Shown: piece by piece, positions 24,008-33,122 of the stretch
Numbering within the stretch: position 1 is the stretch's first letter
Layout of the letters: each line of letters opens with the position of its first letter
DNA from: an uncultured Bacilli bacterium
GTDB lineage: Bacteria; Bacillota_I; Bacilli_A; RF39; UBA660
Direction: 5' to 3'
Length of the DNA: 36,929 nt
NCBI GenBank assembly: GCA_934101225.1
Contig: CAKOQK010000012.1
Span: 1 to 36,929, forward strand
Program-made: the position numbers and the translations under genes
Notes under the pieces: generated by a model
The model's database searches: none
What the model saw: only the letters and a program-made list of their open reading frames with translations
What the model was told of the DNA's origin: nothing

Positions 24008-24919
24008 CTACTTTCTTCTATTTTCTCCTATTAATTCTTTGTTGTCTGTTAAAAACTTAATTCTTTCCATTATTCTTCTAGCTTTAATTTTTTCTTCATC
24101 ATTATTCTTAATAATAAAATGTTCTTCTAATTCATTTAAATTTAAATTAGATGTAAAGAAGGTACTTAATTTATTGTCCATTCTATATTGCATGATAGTA
24201 CCTAATATCTCATCCCTATTCCATAAAGAAGTTGCTTCAGCACCAATATCATCAAGAAGTAATAAATCACACTTTTTTATTTCATTAAGTCTATCATTAA
24301 AATCCTCATTACCAAATCCTTCTTTTAAACTTCTAAGTAGTTCAGGGTAATAAACAATAATAGAACTATACCCATCTTTAGCAAGTTCATTTAATAAAGC
24401 ACTAACAATAAATGTTTTACCAGAACCAAAAGATCCACTTAAATATAATCCCTTTTGTTTATTATCTTTTTTATAATCTTTATAAAATTTAGTTATCCAT
24501 TTAATTATTTCTAATCTTTCTTTACTAGATGGATCTATATCTTTAATTCTAGCTTTTTTTATTTCATAAGGCATTTCAAAAAATTTAGACTTAATCTCTT
24601 CTTTGTCTTTTAAATCTTTCTTCATATATTTACAAGCAACATAATTAAAATCTAATGCATTGCCATTAACTTTAGGATAATAAACTAAACCATTACATTT
24701 ATTCTTACAAGACATTAAACTCTTACAATTTTTACAATTATTAAGTTCACTAACACTTCTTTCTAATTTAGAAGTATATTTATATGCGATATCATCAGTA
24801 ACTTTTAAACTTATAACTAACTTTTTAAAATCATCATTTTTTAAAGCTTCAATATAATCTTGTTTCATCATCATTTCTAAATTATTATTTTTATAACTAT
24901 CTATATTTAATTTATTCAT
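24008..24919 (-). CDS. dnaI: Primosomal protein DnaI (DnaC-type helicase loader)
   Basis: DnaI is an AAA+ ATPase that loads the replicative helicase DnaC/DnaB onto origin or restart DNA in Firmicutes. The 303 residues show an N-terminal domain with a zinc-binding cluster (Cys62, Cys65, Cys71, Cys75, Cys96) as in Bacillus DnaI, then the AAA+ core: Walker A G-S-F-G-S-G-K-T (162-169), Walker B LLLLDDIGAE (219-228), and an ITSNL-like sensor 1 (FFTSNLNL). A C-terminal RIMERI box with arginine finger follows. Its start overlaps the dnaB stop by one base (TAATG), giving translational coupling of the loader with its partner. Confidence 0.95.
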   Translation of the reverse strand: MNKLNIDSYKNNNLEMMMKQDYIEALKNDDFKKLVISLKVTDDIAYKYTSKLERSVSELNNCKNCKSLMSCKNKCNGLVYYPKVNGNALDFNYVACKYMKKDLKDKEEIKSKFFEMPYEIKKARIKDIDPSSKERLEIIKWITKFYKDYKKDNKQKGLYLSGSFGSGKTFIVSALLNELAKDGYSSIIVYYPELLRSLKEGFGNEDFNDRLNEIKKCDLLLLDDIGAEATSLWNRDEILGTIMQYRMDNKLSTFFTSNLNLNELEEHFIIKNNDEEKIKARRIMERIKFLTDNKELIGENRRK

Positions 24920-26193
24920 TATTTAAACTCCTTAAGTAAAGCTTCTATTTCCTTCTTTTCTTCTTCACTTACCTTATTATCTTTTTGTTCATTATCAAAC
25001 CAAACAGGAAGTTTAACACTCTTATTTATTTCCTTCTTAGGTTTCTTTTTATATTCCTTTTTAGCTTGTTCCATTGCCGACTTAGCAGTCTTTATTCCAA
25101 GTCTAGTCCATTGTCCTGCTATTGCTTCAATATACGCCTTATTAAGCTTATTATCATTTATTCTTAATACATAATCAATTAAAACATTAATAACAGCAGG
25201 AGGCATATTTAAATCTAGTGCTAAAAACTCTAATAATTTTAAATCTCTAGGTGTTGGATTATTATTTTTATACTTACTCTTTAAAAAATCATAAGGCGTA
25301 GTATTTTCAAATATATAAATCATTTTACCAGTATTAGATACATCACCTTCAGGACTCTTTAAATACTCAGGTTGAGTTCTATAAATAATAGTAGGTAAAC
25401 TTCCTCCATTATTATATTCATAATATTTTCTTACTTCTTTAATAAATAATTCTTTATTAATAAGACCATTTTCATCAATAGTAAGCCTAATAATCTCCCC
25501 AACTTTTAAAGTATCTAAATTATATACAAAGGCAAGATTATTAATAAGTTCTTTGGATTTCTTATTAAATGCCCCACTACTAAGTACTTTATTAGGAATA
25601 CTATCTTTTAAAGAATCAAAATCAATTAAATTATCAACTTTAGGTTTATTACTATTCTTATTCTTAATATCCTCATTATTAAACATAGATCCAACACTAC
25701 TTTTAAATGTATCATTTAGTTTACATGATATATCTAAATAATCATCATATTTAAGATTAACCTTCTTATAAGATTTAATTAAATTATTATATTCATTAAC
25801 ACCTATATTATTATATAAGACAATATTTAAAACAGGATGATTAAAGAATTCATAAGCACTTATTGGTGAATATAATTCATATATATAATAATTTATATTA
25901 TCTCCACTCTTGTAATATGTTTTAATTAAACCAACTGCTTCTAAAGAACTTCTAGCTTCTTTTATTTCTTTTAAGCCACTTTTTAAAAATGTCATTAAAT
26001 GATGATGATTATAACTAGTACTTACTGTTAAAGTTCGATCTAAATCACTCCATAAAGTTAAATATAAGCTTATTGGTAACGGTCCTATAATAGGCTCATA
26101 TAAATTAATTAAATTTACTTTATCATTATCTGTTAATATTGTCTTATTAACTACTACATAATTATCTGCAGGTAATAAATTTACATCATTCAT
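24919..26193 (-). CDS. dnaB: Replication initiation protein DnaB (Firmicute type, DnaD domains)
   Basis: Bacillus-type DnaB (not the helicase) works with DnaD and DnaI to open and load the origin at the membrane. The frame is open from 26214, but I choose the ATG at 26191-26193 because AAAGAAGG lies seven bases before it; this gives 424 residues starting MNDVNLLPADNYVV. The N-terminal winged-helix part runs to about residue 130 (YEPIIGPLPISLYLTLWSDL). Two DnaD/DnaB_2-type helical segments follow, the second with TPRDLKLLEFLALDLNMPPAVINVLIDYVL and an AGQWxRxGIKTAxxAM motif typical of the family. A basic tail ends the protein. It lies immediately before dnaI, the usual order. Confidence 0.9.
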   Translation of the reverse strand: MNDVNLLPADNYVVVNKTILTDNDKVNLINLYEPIIGPLPISLYLTLWSDLDRTLTVSTSYNHHHLMTFLKSGLKEIKEARSSLEAVGLIKTYYKSGDNINYYIYELYSPISAYEFFNHPVLNIVLYNNIGVNEYNNLIKSYKKVNLKYDDYLDISCKLNDTFKSSVGSMFNNEDIKNKNSNKPKVDNLIDFDSLKDSIPNKVLSSGAFNKKSKELINNLAFVYNLDTLKVGEIIRLTIDENGLINKELFIKEVRKYYEYNNGGSLPTIIYRTQPEYLKSPEGDVSNTGKMIYIFENTTPYDFLKSKYKNNNPTPRDLKLLEFLALDLNMPPAVINVLIDYVLRINDNKLNKAYIEAIAGQWTRLGIKTAKSAMEQAKKEYKKKPKKEINKSVKLPVWFDNEQKDNKVSEEEKKEIEALLKEFK

Positions 26194-26327
26194 ATATAAG
26201 CCTTCTTTCAACATATATTTTATTATTTAAATCAATCAAAAGCAAGATAATGTTTTAAAAAAGAAAAGACATGACGTTAAAAAATTTACTATATTTTAAT
26301 GTGGCATAATTAATTTTCCCAAAAAGA

Positions 26328-26352
26328 AAAAAGTATTATCTACTTTTTACAT
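26328..26352 (-). terminator. Terminator overlapping the stop of the 458-residue gene
   Basis: On the minus strand AAAAAGTA, inside the last codons, pairs with TACTTTTTT after the stop, followed by CTTTTT. The stop codon lies in the short loop. Confidence 0.6.
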
Positions 26353-27712
26353 TATTAGAAATTCCCTTTAAATAACAATAATCATCAAAATTTTTACTAA
26401 ATCTATTTAAATCTATATTATATTCATAAGGAACTTGATATGTTACTTTTTCTATTAATCTATTATAAATTTCCCTAGCTTCTTCTAAACTCATACCTTC
26501 AGTAATATATTTATTAAAATACATATCACATAAATAATCATAAATTGGATAATAACTACGTTGTTCTAAAGTAAGTGCATCACTATGATAATCTTTATAC
26601 TGCATTTGAATTAATTCTAATATACAAGTAGCATAATTTTCATTTCCATTAAAATCATCTAATGCTTTAGCAAAATAACTTAAACTATGTTGTACATAAT
26701 CATCTAATTTATAATTATCCATAACATCAAGCATAATGCTAAAATAATTACTTTGTAATTGATATGCAACGTTTTTCTCTTCATAATCAAATAAACTTAC
26801 AGCAAATAATGAATTTAATGCTTCATTAGTTATTGTATTGCTGAAATTCTTTCCCTCAGCTTGAATTCTAATTTCTTCTTCTCCATCATTAGTCTTTCTT
26901 GTTCTTAAGCAATGACTTATTTCATGAAATATTACTTGATAAGCCCAAGTACCATATTGGTAATCATATCCTTCTAAAACATATATCTTATTTTCATTTC
27001 TATTATAACAACCATAAGAAATATTACTTAAAGAATATGTTGCTAATTCTTCTTTATTACATTCAACAATCTCTAAGGTTTTTAAATTTTCATAAAAAAC
27101 TCTTAATTCTATATTAGGATACTTATTTATTAAGGCATCACAATAACTATATAATAAGTTTTTATATTTATCTGAAATTTTATCATTATTTTTTATAACA
27201 TCTTTAACTTCATCAATAGAAACATTATCATAATCAAATACTTTATTTAAATAATCCATATCATAGATATATTTATATTTAGGTGAATCACTTTCTAAAT
27301 AAGTATCTACTTGTAAACCTTTATCTACATCCTTAGTTTCTTCAGCAAGTGAAATATATTCTATTACCTGTGCCTCAGTTGGAGTAGTATAACTTTCAAT
27401 ATCTTCAATATTTTTATAATTTGAATTTATTCCTAATCCTAATGAAAATAAAGATAAAGAAAGTGTAACAGCTACACCACCAATAAATACTTTAGGAATA
27501 AATTTAACTTTTTCATTATTTTGATCTCTTACTGCACAATGTGTAGGTATATCACTAAAAAACGCTGATAATTCAATTAATTCACTAAGTGTTGGATATA
27601 TTAATCCATTTTCTGTTTTTTTTAAAAAATAATGTTTATTTTTACTATCTAAATACATTATATACATATTATTTTTATAAATAAATTCTGTAATTTTTCG
27701 ATATTCTTTCAT
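26336..27712 (-). CDS. Membrane-anchored HExxH metallopeptidase-like protein, 458 residues
   Basis: The N-terminal 70 residues are cytoplasmic in character (basic, ending KVKFIPK). A membrane helix spans about 73-95, and the rest would lie outside. The zinc motif is VIFHEISHCLR with His263-Glu264-x-x-His267. A likely third ligand is Glu297 in TITNEALNSLFAVSLF, at the distance expected for a gluzincin. The outer part is rich in Tyr, Asp and Asn and ends without an anchor. I cannot assign a named family. It lies before dnaB on the same strand but is separated by its own terminator. The upstream gap holds a divergent promoter region shared with the glycosyltransferase. Confidence 0.65.
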   Translation of the reverse strand: MKEYRKITEFIYKNNMYIMYLDSKNKHYFLKKTENGLIYPTLSELIELSAFFSDIPTHCAVRDQNNEKVKFIPKVFIGGVAVTLSLSLFSLGLGINSNYKNIEDIESYTTPTEAQVIEYISLAEETKDVDKGLQVDTYLESDSPKYKYIYDMDYLNKVFDYDNVSIDEVKDVIKNNDKISDKYKNLLYSYCDALINKYPNIELRVFYENLKTLEIVECNKEELATYSLSNISYGCYNRNENKIYVLEGYDYQYGTWAYQVIFHEISHCLRTRKTNDGEEEIRIQAEGKNFSNTITNEALNSLFAVSLFDYEEKNVAYQLQSNYFSIMLDVMDNYKLDDYVQHSLSYFAKALDDFNGNENYATCILELIQMQYKDYHSDALTLEQRSYYPIYDYLCDMYFNKYITEGMSLEEAREIYNRLIEKVTYQVPYEYNIDLNRFSKNFDDYCYLKGISNNVKSR

Positions 27713-27854
27713 ATAAACTCCATATTATTCTAAATATAGTATATCATAATTATTTAATACCTAACAAATAATATAATAATAGTTTACTTTACTATAATTT
27801 TACTCTTAACTATTTAAAAATAAAATGATATGATTATTTTAAATGGAGGATGTA

Positions 27855-28796
27855 ATGAAATTAGATGTAATAATTCCTTGTTATAATGAAGAAGGAAATA
27901 TATTTTTATTAAATGATAAATTAAAAGATACATTAAAAGATATTAATTATCAATTAATTTATATTAATGATGGTTCTCAAGATAAAACTTATGAAAAATT
28001 AGAAACCATCTATAACCAAGATAAAGAACATATTAAAGTTATTAACTTTAGTCGTAACTTTGGTAAAGATGCAGCTATGTTTGCAGGAATGAAATATAGT
28101 AATGCGAAATACTGTGCTATTATAGATAGTGACTTGCAACAAAATCCTAAATATTTAATTAAGATGTTAAATTTCTTAGAAGAAAATCCTGATTATGATC
28201 AAGTAGCTATGATTAATAAAGAAAGATCTAATGATAATTTCTTTGTTAAATCATTAAAAAAATTATTTTATAAATTTATAAACTTAATTAGTGATACTAA
28301 TTTTAAAGAAGATGCATCAGACTTTAGAATGTTTACTATAAACGCTAAAGAAGCCATTTTAAACTTAGGTGAAATAAATAGATTCTCTAAAGGAATCTTC
28401 TCTTGGATCGGCTTTAAAACTAAATATTTAGAATATAAAGTTGAAAAAAGATATTCAGGTAAATCTAATTTTAATTTAACTAGTTCTTTTAAATATGCTT
28501 TTAATGGAATAATTAACTTTAGTACAAAACCTTTAAGAATGGCAACAATTACTGGATTACTCACTTCTTCTATATCATTTATTTATTTCATAGTAATGCT
28601 ATTAGAAACATTAATTAAGGGTAATGATGTACCAGGTTATCCATCTATTATTTGTTTAATTTTAATATTAGGTGGCATGAACCTACTTGCAATAGGTATT
28701 GTTGGAGAATACATATCTAAAATATATTTAGAAATTAAAAAAAGACCTATATATATTACTAAGAATACATTAGGTTTTGATGAAGATGTTTTATAG
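27855..28796 (+). CDS. GtrB/DPM1-like polyprenyl-phosphate glycosyltransferase
   Basis: A GT2-family enzyme that most likely transfers a sugar from a nucleotide donor to a polyprenyl phosphate at the inner membrane face. The frame opens at 27843, but the ATG at 27855 is preferred: GGAGG lies five bases before it and the protein then starts MKLDVIIPCYNEEGN (313 residues). Motifs: INDGSQDKT, the metal-binding IIDSDLQQNP (DxD), and KRYSGKSNF near the active site. Two C-terminal membrane helices (about 233-255 and 265-290) are standard for GtrB-like enzymes. No flippase (GtrA) or acceptor transferase is in the window. The terminator overlaps the stop. Confidence 0.88.
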   Translation: MKLDVIIPCYNEEGNIFLLNDKLKDTLKDINYQLIYINDGSQDKTYEKLETIYNQDKEHIKVINFSRNFGKDAAMFAGMKYSNAKYCAIIDSDLQQNPKYLIKMLNFLEENPDYDQVAMINKERSNDNFFVKSLKKLFYKFINLISDTNFKEDASDFRMFTINAKEAILNLGEINRFSKGIFSWIGFKTKYLEYKVEKRYSGKSNFNLTSSFKYAFNGIINFSTKPLRMATITGLLTSSISFIYFIVMLLETLIKGNDVPGYPSIICLILILGGMNLLAIGIVGEYISKIYLEIKKRPIYITKNTLGFDEDVL

Positions 28797-28808
28797 CATC
28801 TTTTTTAT
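28783..28808 (+). terminator. Terminator of the glycosyltransferase gene, overlapping its stop
   Basis: AAGATG inside the last codons pairs with CATCTT after the TAG, followed by TTTT. The stop codon lies in the loop. Confidence 0.65.
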
Positions 28809-28898
28809 TTATAATTTAATATTATTTTGCAAAATTTTTCATTATTTTTAGGTATATAATTATTAAAAGCTATTAAGATATTATTAGGAGAAAAATTT

Positions 28899-29465
28899 AT
28901 GCTAATACCAAATATTATTGAAAAGAATTACAATGGAGAAAGAATTTATGATATATATTCCAAATTACTTAATAATCGTATTATTTTTTTAAATGGAGAA
29001 ATTAACGATGATATATCTAGTTTAATAGTTAGTGAGCTATTATATTTAGATTCTTTAAATCATGAAGATATAGAGCTTTATATTAATTCACCAGGAGGCT
29101 CAGTTACTAGTGGATTATCTATTATTGATACTATGAACTTAATTAAAAGTGATGTATCTACTCTAGCAGTAGGTTTATGTGCATCAATGGCAGCAGTTAT
29201 TTTAGCAGCAGGCACTAAGAATAAAAGGTGTTCACTACCAAACTCAGAAATCATGATTCATCAAGTCTTAGGTGGCGCAGAAGGCAAAGCATCAGATGTT
29301 CAAGTACAAGCTGAGCGAATATTAAAGATGAAAAAGAAAATAAATATGATGCTTGCGGATATAACTGGTAAATCAGTAAAAAAAATTAATAAAGATACGG
29401 AAAAGGATTATTATTTAAATCCTAAAGAAGCAATAAAATATGGCCTTATCGATAAAATAATTTAA
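28899..29465 (+). CDS. clpP: ATP-dependent Clp protease proteolytic subunit
   Basis: ClpP forms a tetradecameric serine-protease chamber that degrades proteins unfolded by ClpX or ClpC. The 188 residues have the family blocks YINSPGGSVTSGLSIIDTM, GLCASMAAVILAAG with catalytic Ser96, EIMIHQVLGGAEGKASD with His121, and TEKDYYLNPKEAIKYGLID with Asp170. The length is slightly short of the common 193-197, and the N-terminal axial loop starts MLIPNIIEK. A TATAAT at 28855-28860 and ribosome site TAGGAG lie upstream. It may be the only ClpP or one of several; the sequence keeps all catalytic residues. Confidence 0.93.
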   Translation: MLIPNIIEKNYNGERIYDIYSKLLNNRIIFLNGEINDDISSLIVSELLYLDSLNHEDIELYINSPGGSVTSGLSIIDTMNLIKSDVSTLAVGLCASMAAVILAAGTKNKRCSLPNSEIMIHQVLGGAEGKASDVQVQAERILKMKKKINMMLADITGKSVKKINKDTEKDYYLNPKEAIKYGLIDKII

Positions 29466-29503
29466 AAAGATGCTATTCATTTGAAATAACATCTTTTATT
29501 TTA
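29464..29503. terminator. Bidirectional terminator between clpP and the LCP gene
   Basis: AAAAGATG-c-TATT pairs with AATA-a-CATCTTTT. It lies right after clpP and covers the last codons and the stop of the converging LCP gene. Confidence 0.75.
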
Positions 29504-30981
29504 GTTTTAATACTATTTATTGATTCTTCATCTGGATTCATAACATATACTTTTGTTTTACCTGTTGAATATGCATAATTATATGAATCAGTACCTGTTG
29601 CAACTACTGATTCAATACTCCAAGAAGTATTATCTTTTAATTGTTTAGTTACTAATTTAGAAATAGAATCTTTATCAATGTTAGTCTTAATTCCACTTGA
29701 TAGAGACTTTAAAATTTGATTATATTTGGTTAATATACTTTTTGACATTAATTTTTCAGTAATACCTTCTAAAACTTGTCCTTGATGAACTTGTCTTGCA
29801 TTGTCACCTCCAGCATATTGATGACGATTTCTAGCATATGCTAAGGCTTGTTCTCCATTTAAAACTTGATTTCCATATTTAAATTTAACTAATTTATCAC
29901 CAAATTCACGTTTAGAGTCTTGTTCACAAACATATCCTGAGCCACAATCAATATTTAAATTATAACGATAATCTGGCTTTTCAACGTTAACGTTTATTCC
30001 TCCTAAGGTATCTATTAAACTTACAAATGAAGTAAAATTAATTCTAGCATAATAGTTTACATCTACATCATATAACTTTCCTAAAGTTAAAGCACTTTCA
30101 TCGATACCATATATTCCAGCATGAGTTAGTTTATCTTTGGCATTTTTACTTGCTAAAGTAACATAATAATCTCTTGGAGTACTAACAATTAAAACTTTAC
30201 CCTGTTTAGGATTTACAACAGCTAAAATATTAACATCACTTCTTGCAGAAGACACTACTTTACCACTTGTATCAATCCCACTTAAGTAAACTGTAAAGGC
30301 TTCTTTTTTTACATTAACATCTTTATAAACACTATCTTTTTTAATATTTAATTTAATTTCTGAAAGTTTATATAAATTAAATTCTTTTTCTTCTTTATAT
30401 AATTCTACTAAAGATTCATTTATAACTAAAGCATCTAATTTATCATCATAAATATCAGCAATAGCATCATCTATATAATCGTATTTATTTGTTTTATATT
30501 TAATTTTATTATTTAAACTATCTAAAGCATTATCTATATATTCATCTTTATTATAAATTCCAATTGTTTTATTATTTAAAGCATCAATCTTTTTATATTT
30601 ATCTTTAACTATATAAACACCATATATCTCTGAATACTTATTATTATCAAATATATTATTAATAAAATCTAAAGAAAATATTAAATATATAGAAATAAAT
30701 ACTTCTACTATAATCATTAGAATACTAAAAAAAGATGTAAATAATTTAGTTATTACTAATGACCTATGATTTAATTTATAAATTAGAAATACCCCTAGAC
30801 CTATTATACCAACAAAGATACTTATTAAATAAATTATCGGTAGCATATTTAAATATATTAGGGTACTACATAGAAAGACTGTAGTAAGAACTAGTATAAA
30901 TGATAATATTTTATAAAATAATTTACTTTTTGAGTATTTACTACTATTTTTATTTTTTTTGGTAATTTTTTCTTGTTTCAT
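29473..30981 (-). CDS. LytR-CpsA-Psr (LCP) family wall-polymer ligase
   Basis: LCP enzymes transfer teichoic acids or other glycopolymers from a lipid carrier to peptidoglycan outside the cell. The 502-residue protein has three N-terminal membrane helices (about 23-45, 48-70, 78-105), an accessory outer domain with a long Lys/Asp-rich segment (about 115-225), and the LCP domain: YLSGIDTSGKVVSSARSDVN, VSTPRDYYVTL, KLTHAGIYG, DTLGGINV and YARNRHQYAGGDNARQVHQ with the conserved Arg residues. It is longer than minimal LCP proteins because of the inserted accessory domain, as in CpsA-type members. The gene is alone, with a shared terminator at its end. Confidence 0.93.
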   Translation of the reverse strand: MKQEKITKKNKNSSKYSKSKLFYKILSFILVLTTVFLCSTLIYLNMLPIIYLISIFVGIIGLGVFLIYKLNHRSLVITKLFTSFFSILMIIVEVFISIYLIFSLDFINNIFDNNKYSEIYGVYIVKDKYKKIDALNNKTIGIYNKDEYIDNALDSLNNKIKYKTNKYDYIDDAIADIYDDKLDALVINESLVELYKEEKEFNLYKLSEIKLNIKKDSVYKDVNVKKEAFTVYLSGIDTSGKVVSSARSDVNILAVVNPKQGKVLIVSTPRDYYVTLASKNAKDKLTHAGIYGIDESALTLGKLYDVDVNYYARINFTSFVSLIDTLGGINVNVEKPDYRYNLNIDCGSGYVCEQDSKREFGDKLVKFKYGNQVLNGEQALAYARNRHQYAGGDNARQVHQGQVLEGITEKLMSKSILTKYNQILKSLSSGIKTNIDKDSISKLVTKQLKDNTSWSIESVVATGTDSYNYAYSTGKTKVYVMNPDEESINSIKTKIKDVISNE

Positions 30982-31062
30982 CTCACACCTCTTACATTAA
31001 TATTACCATATTCTATTAAAATGTATTAAAAAAAGCGTAATTAGATACGTCTATTTACACTT

Positions 31063-31671
31063 TTATTGTGATAATTTATCATCAGATGATACTGTAATAT
31101 GTCCGGCAAATGCTAGTAAATTGCCATCTTCTCCATATTGTGATTGAATATTATTTACATCGTTTGGATAACTTATTGTTAATGAGTAGTATTTAGTTCC
31201 AGCAGTTGCTGATGAAATAGATTCACTATACATATATATCTCATAAAATTTACGATTAACTACCCCACTACTTAAATTTGTTGTACAACCACTTTCAGAT
31301 GAAGTACATTTAGCTAAAGAGTACGTTAAATAACTATTTCCCGCATCATTAGTTAAATCAAAGTTGTTATTATCAATATATAAATTAATTGAATAATTAT
31401 ATGTTTTTGTTGTTTTATTAGTTGATGCAATTGTAAAATATTTGCTCGCACTCCAACCAGGCTCTACATTTGATGCGTTAATATTGTTAGTTCCATTTCT
31501 ATATGTAACAACAATAGAGCCTGATTCTAAATTAATTGAACTAGATGATTCTAAATTAACATAGGAAGCTGCAAAATAAGCATATGCTACTCCAATTCCT
31601 AAAATGATTATAGTAACAATTAAACCAATAGATAAAAATATCAATTTTTTATTATAGTTAGAATTTTTCAT
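31063..31671 (-). CDS. SipW-type signal, TasA/camelysin-like surface protein
   Basis: The frame opens with GTG at 31680, but ATG 31669-31671 fits better because AGGAAG lies eight bases before it; the product is then 202 residues. The N-terminus (KKLIFLSIGLIVTIIILGIGVAYAYFAA) is the long signal with an A-Y-A-Y-F-A motif seen in substrates of SipW-like signal peptidases such as TasA and CalY. The mature part is Ser/Asn/Thr-rich and beta-stranded, has one Cys pair (CTSSESGC), and has the length of TasA-like fibre or camelysin-like proteins. No SipW gene lies in the window. It follows the NlpC/P60 gene by 34 bases, so it may share its transcript. Confidence 0.6.
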   Translation of the reverse strand: MKNSNYNKKLIFLSIGLIVTIIILGIGVAYAYFAASYVNLESSSSINLESGSIVVTYRNGTNNINASNVEPGWSASKYFTIASTNKTTKTYNYSINLYIDNNNFDLTNDAGNSYLTYSLAKCTSSESGCTTNLSSGVVNRKFYEIYMYSESISSATAGTKYYSLTISYPNDVNNIQSQYGEDGNLLAFAGHITVSSDDKLSQ

Positions 31672-31705
31672 AAATTTCACTTCCTAATTTTATTCTATAT
31701 ATATT

Positions 31706-33064
31706 TTACCAAAAATTTTGATAATTACCATCTTTTTTATAAAATTTATCCATTAAAACTACATATTCAAACGTATTTAATAATTCTTTTTTAGTATATA
31801 TCATAGCTCTTACACCACCAATATATGATAAACTTTCAGCAACATAGTAAGTATCTCCATCAATTCCAATTAACATGGCAATATGTCCCCACCAATTAAG
31901 AAGGTCTCCTACTTTAACATTATCAATTTCATTAGCTAAATATCTAAATTCACCTAAATCAGTACATTGATTATCTATATAGGGACTTTCTCCCGCGCCA
32001 ACATCACCAGGATCAAAGCCGGCATTTTTTAAACTCCAGGTAACAAATCCCGAACAGTCTAAACCATTTGGCATTTTCTTTCCAACAATATATCCCCAAC
32101 GTGGTTCGGTTTCTAAATTTGTTAGACCACAGCCCCAAATTGAAGGACCTTTCCAAGAAGCAACAATGCTTTCTTTTTTACTATCTGATAAATATAATCC
32201 TTTTTTATAATATCTTCCTTCTCCATCGGCAATATGCGTATTAACATTTGATTTATTTGTTTCACTTAGAGGAACTCTTCCATTTTCATAAAAATAAGGA
32301 ATTCGATAATTAAACTCTAAAGTTAAAAATCTAGCTGCTGCTACTGCTCCACCACGGGTTTGATAACCTGCTTCATTTATTTTATATTCAAGGATTTTAT
32401 CTAATATATTTGCATCTTCCTTACTATAGGCATTACATGGAAGTAATTTCTTTTTATCCTTGATTGCATATGGTTTAGTAATTAAATTTGTAACCTCAAC
32501 ATTTAATTTATCCTTAACTTTATCAGAATAAATATAAGCATTACCAACATTTTTAGCAATTATTTTATTATCTTTTATTTCTATAATATCAGTATTACTA
32601 CTCTTAAAGTTATAATCTACTTTTTTATCTAAAAGGACTTCAAAATAAGTTATTTCTTTTTCTTCTTCCGGTATCATGTAAATAGTTTCATTTAAGAATT
32701 TAAATGATAATACACCATTAAATATATCATTTAAATTAATAATATTACTTTTATCTTCTTTATCATTGGTTAAATATAATATGTAAGTATCATTTAAATC
32801 AAGCACTACTAAACATTTATTATTTTCACCTTTAATTTTATATTTATTCTTATTTCCATCAGCATGACAATAAAATTCATTATTAAATGTATTAATTTTT
32901 CTTTCTAGTAACACACTAACTGTTTTATTTATATCATCATAATTATCTACTTTAACGTTTACTAATTCTATTTTACGATAATTTTTATAATTAAATATAA
33001 TAAAATACGAACATATTCCTAGCACTAAAATACCAGTAATATATAAAGATAATTTCTTTTTCAC
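31706..33064 (-). CDS. Membrane-anchored NlpC/P60 peptidoglycan hydrolase
   Basis: The 452-residue protein has an N-terminal membrane anchor (about residues 6-25), two beta-rich stretches (about 33-200, the latter Ig-like with IIAKNVGNAYIYSD typical of BIG2), a Cys-containing middle region (LLPCNAYSKEDAN) and a C-terminal NlpC/P60 domain. The catalytic Cys is in NGLDCSGFVTWSL (Cys337) and the His in WWGHIAMLIG (His394). Such enzymes cut the D-Glu/meso-DAP or D-Glu/Lys bond or related stem-peptide links. The Cys-rich middle (WKGPSIWGCGLTNLE) is unusual. It is first of a short operon with the TasA-like gene. Confidence 0.85.
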   Translation of the reverse strand: MKKKLSLYITGILVLGICSYFIIFNYKNYRKIELVNVKVDNYDDINKTVSVLLERKINTFNNEFYCHADGNKNKYKIKGENNKCLVVLDLNDTYILYLTNDKEDKSNIINLNDIFNGVLSFKFLNETIYMIPEEEKEITYFEVLLDKKVDYNFKSSNTDIIEIKDNKIIAKNVGNAYIYSDKVKDKLNVEVTNLITKPYAIKDKKKLLPCNAYSKEDANILDKILEYKINEAGYQTRGGAVAAARFLTLEFNYRIPYFYENGRVPLSETNKSNVNTHIADGEGRYYKKGLYLSDSKKESIVASWKGPSIWGCGLTNLETEPRWGYIVGKKMPNGLDCSGFVTWSLKNAGFDPGDVGAGESPYIDNQCTDLGEFRYLANEIDNVKVGDLLNWWGHIAMLIGIDGDTYYVAESLSYIGGVRAMIYTKKELLNTFEYVVLMDKFYKKDGNYQNFW

Positions 33065-33122
33065 TATAACACCTACTCTTAAAATATATCATAAAAAAAG
33101 AGAAAAAACATTATATTTATTT

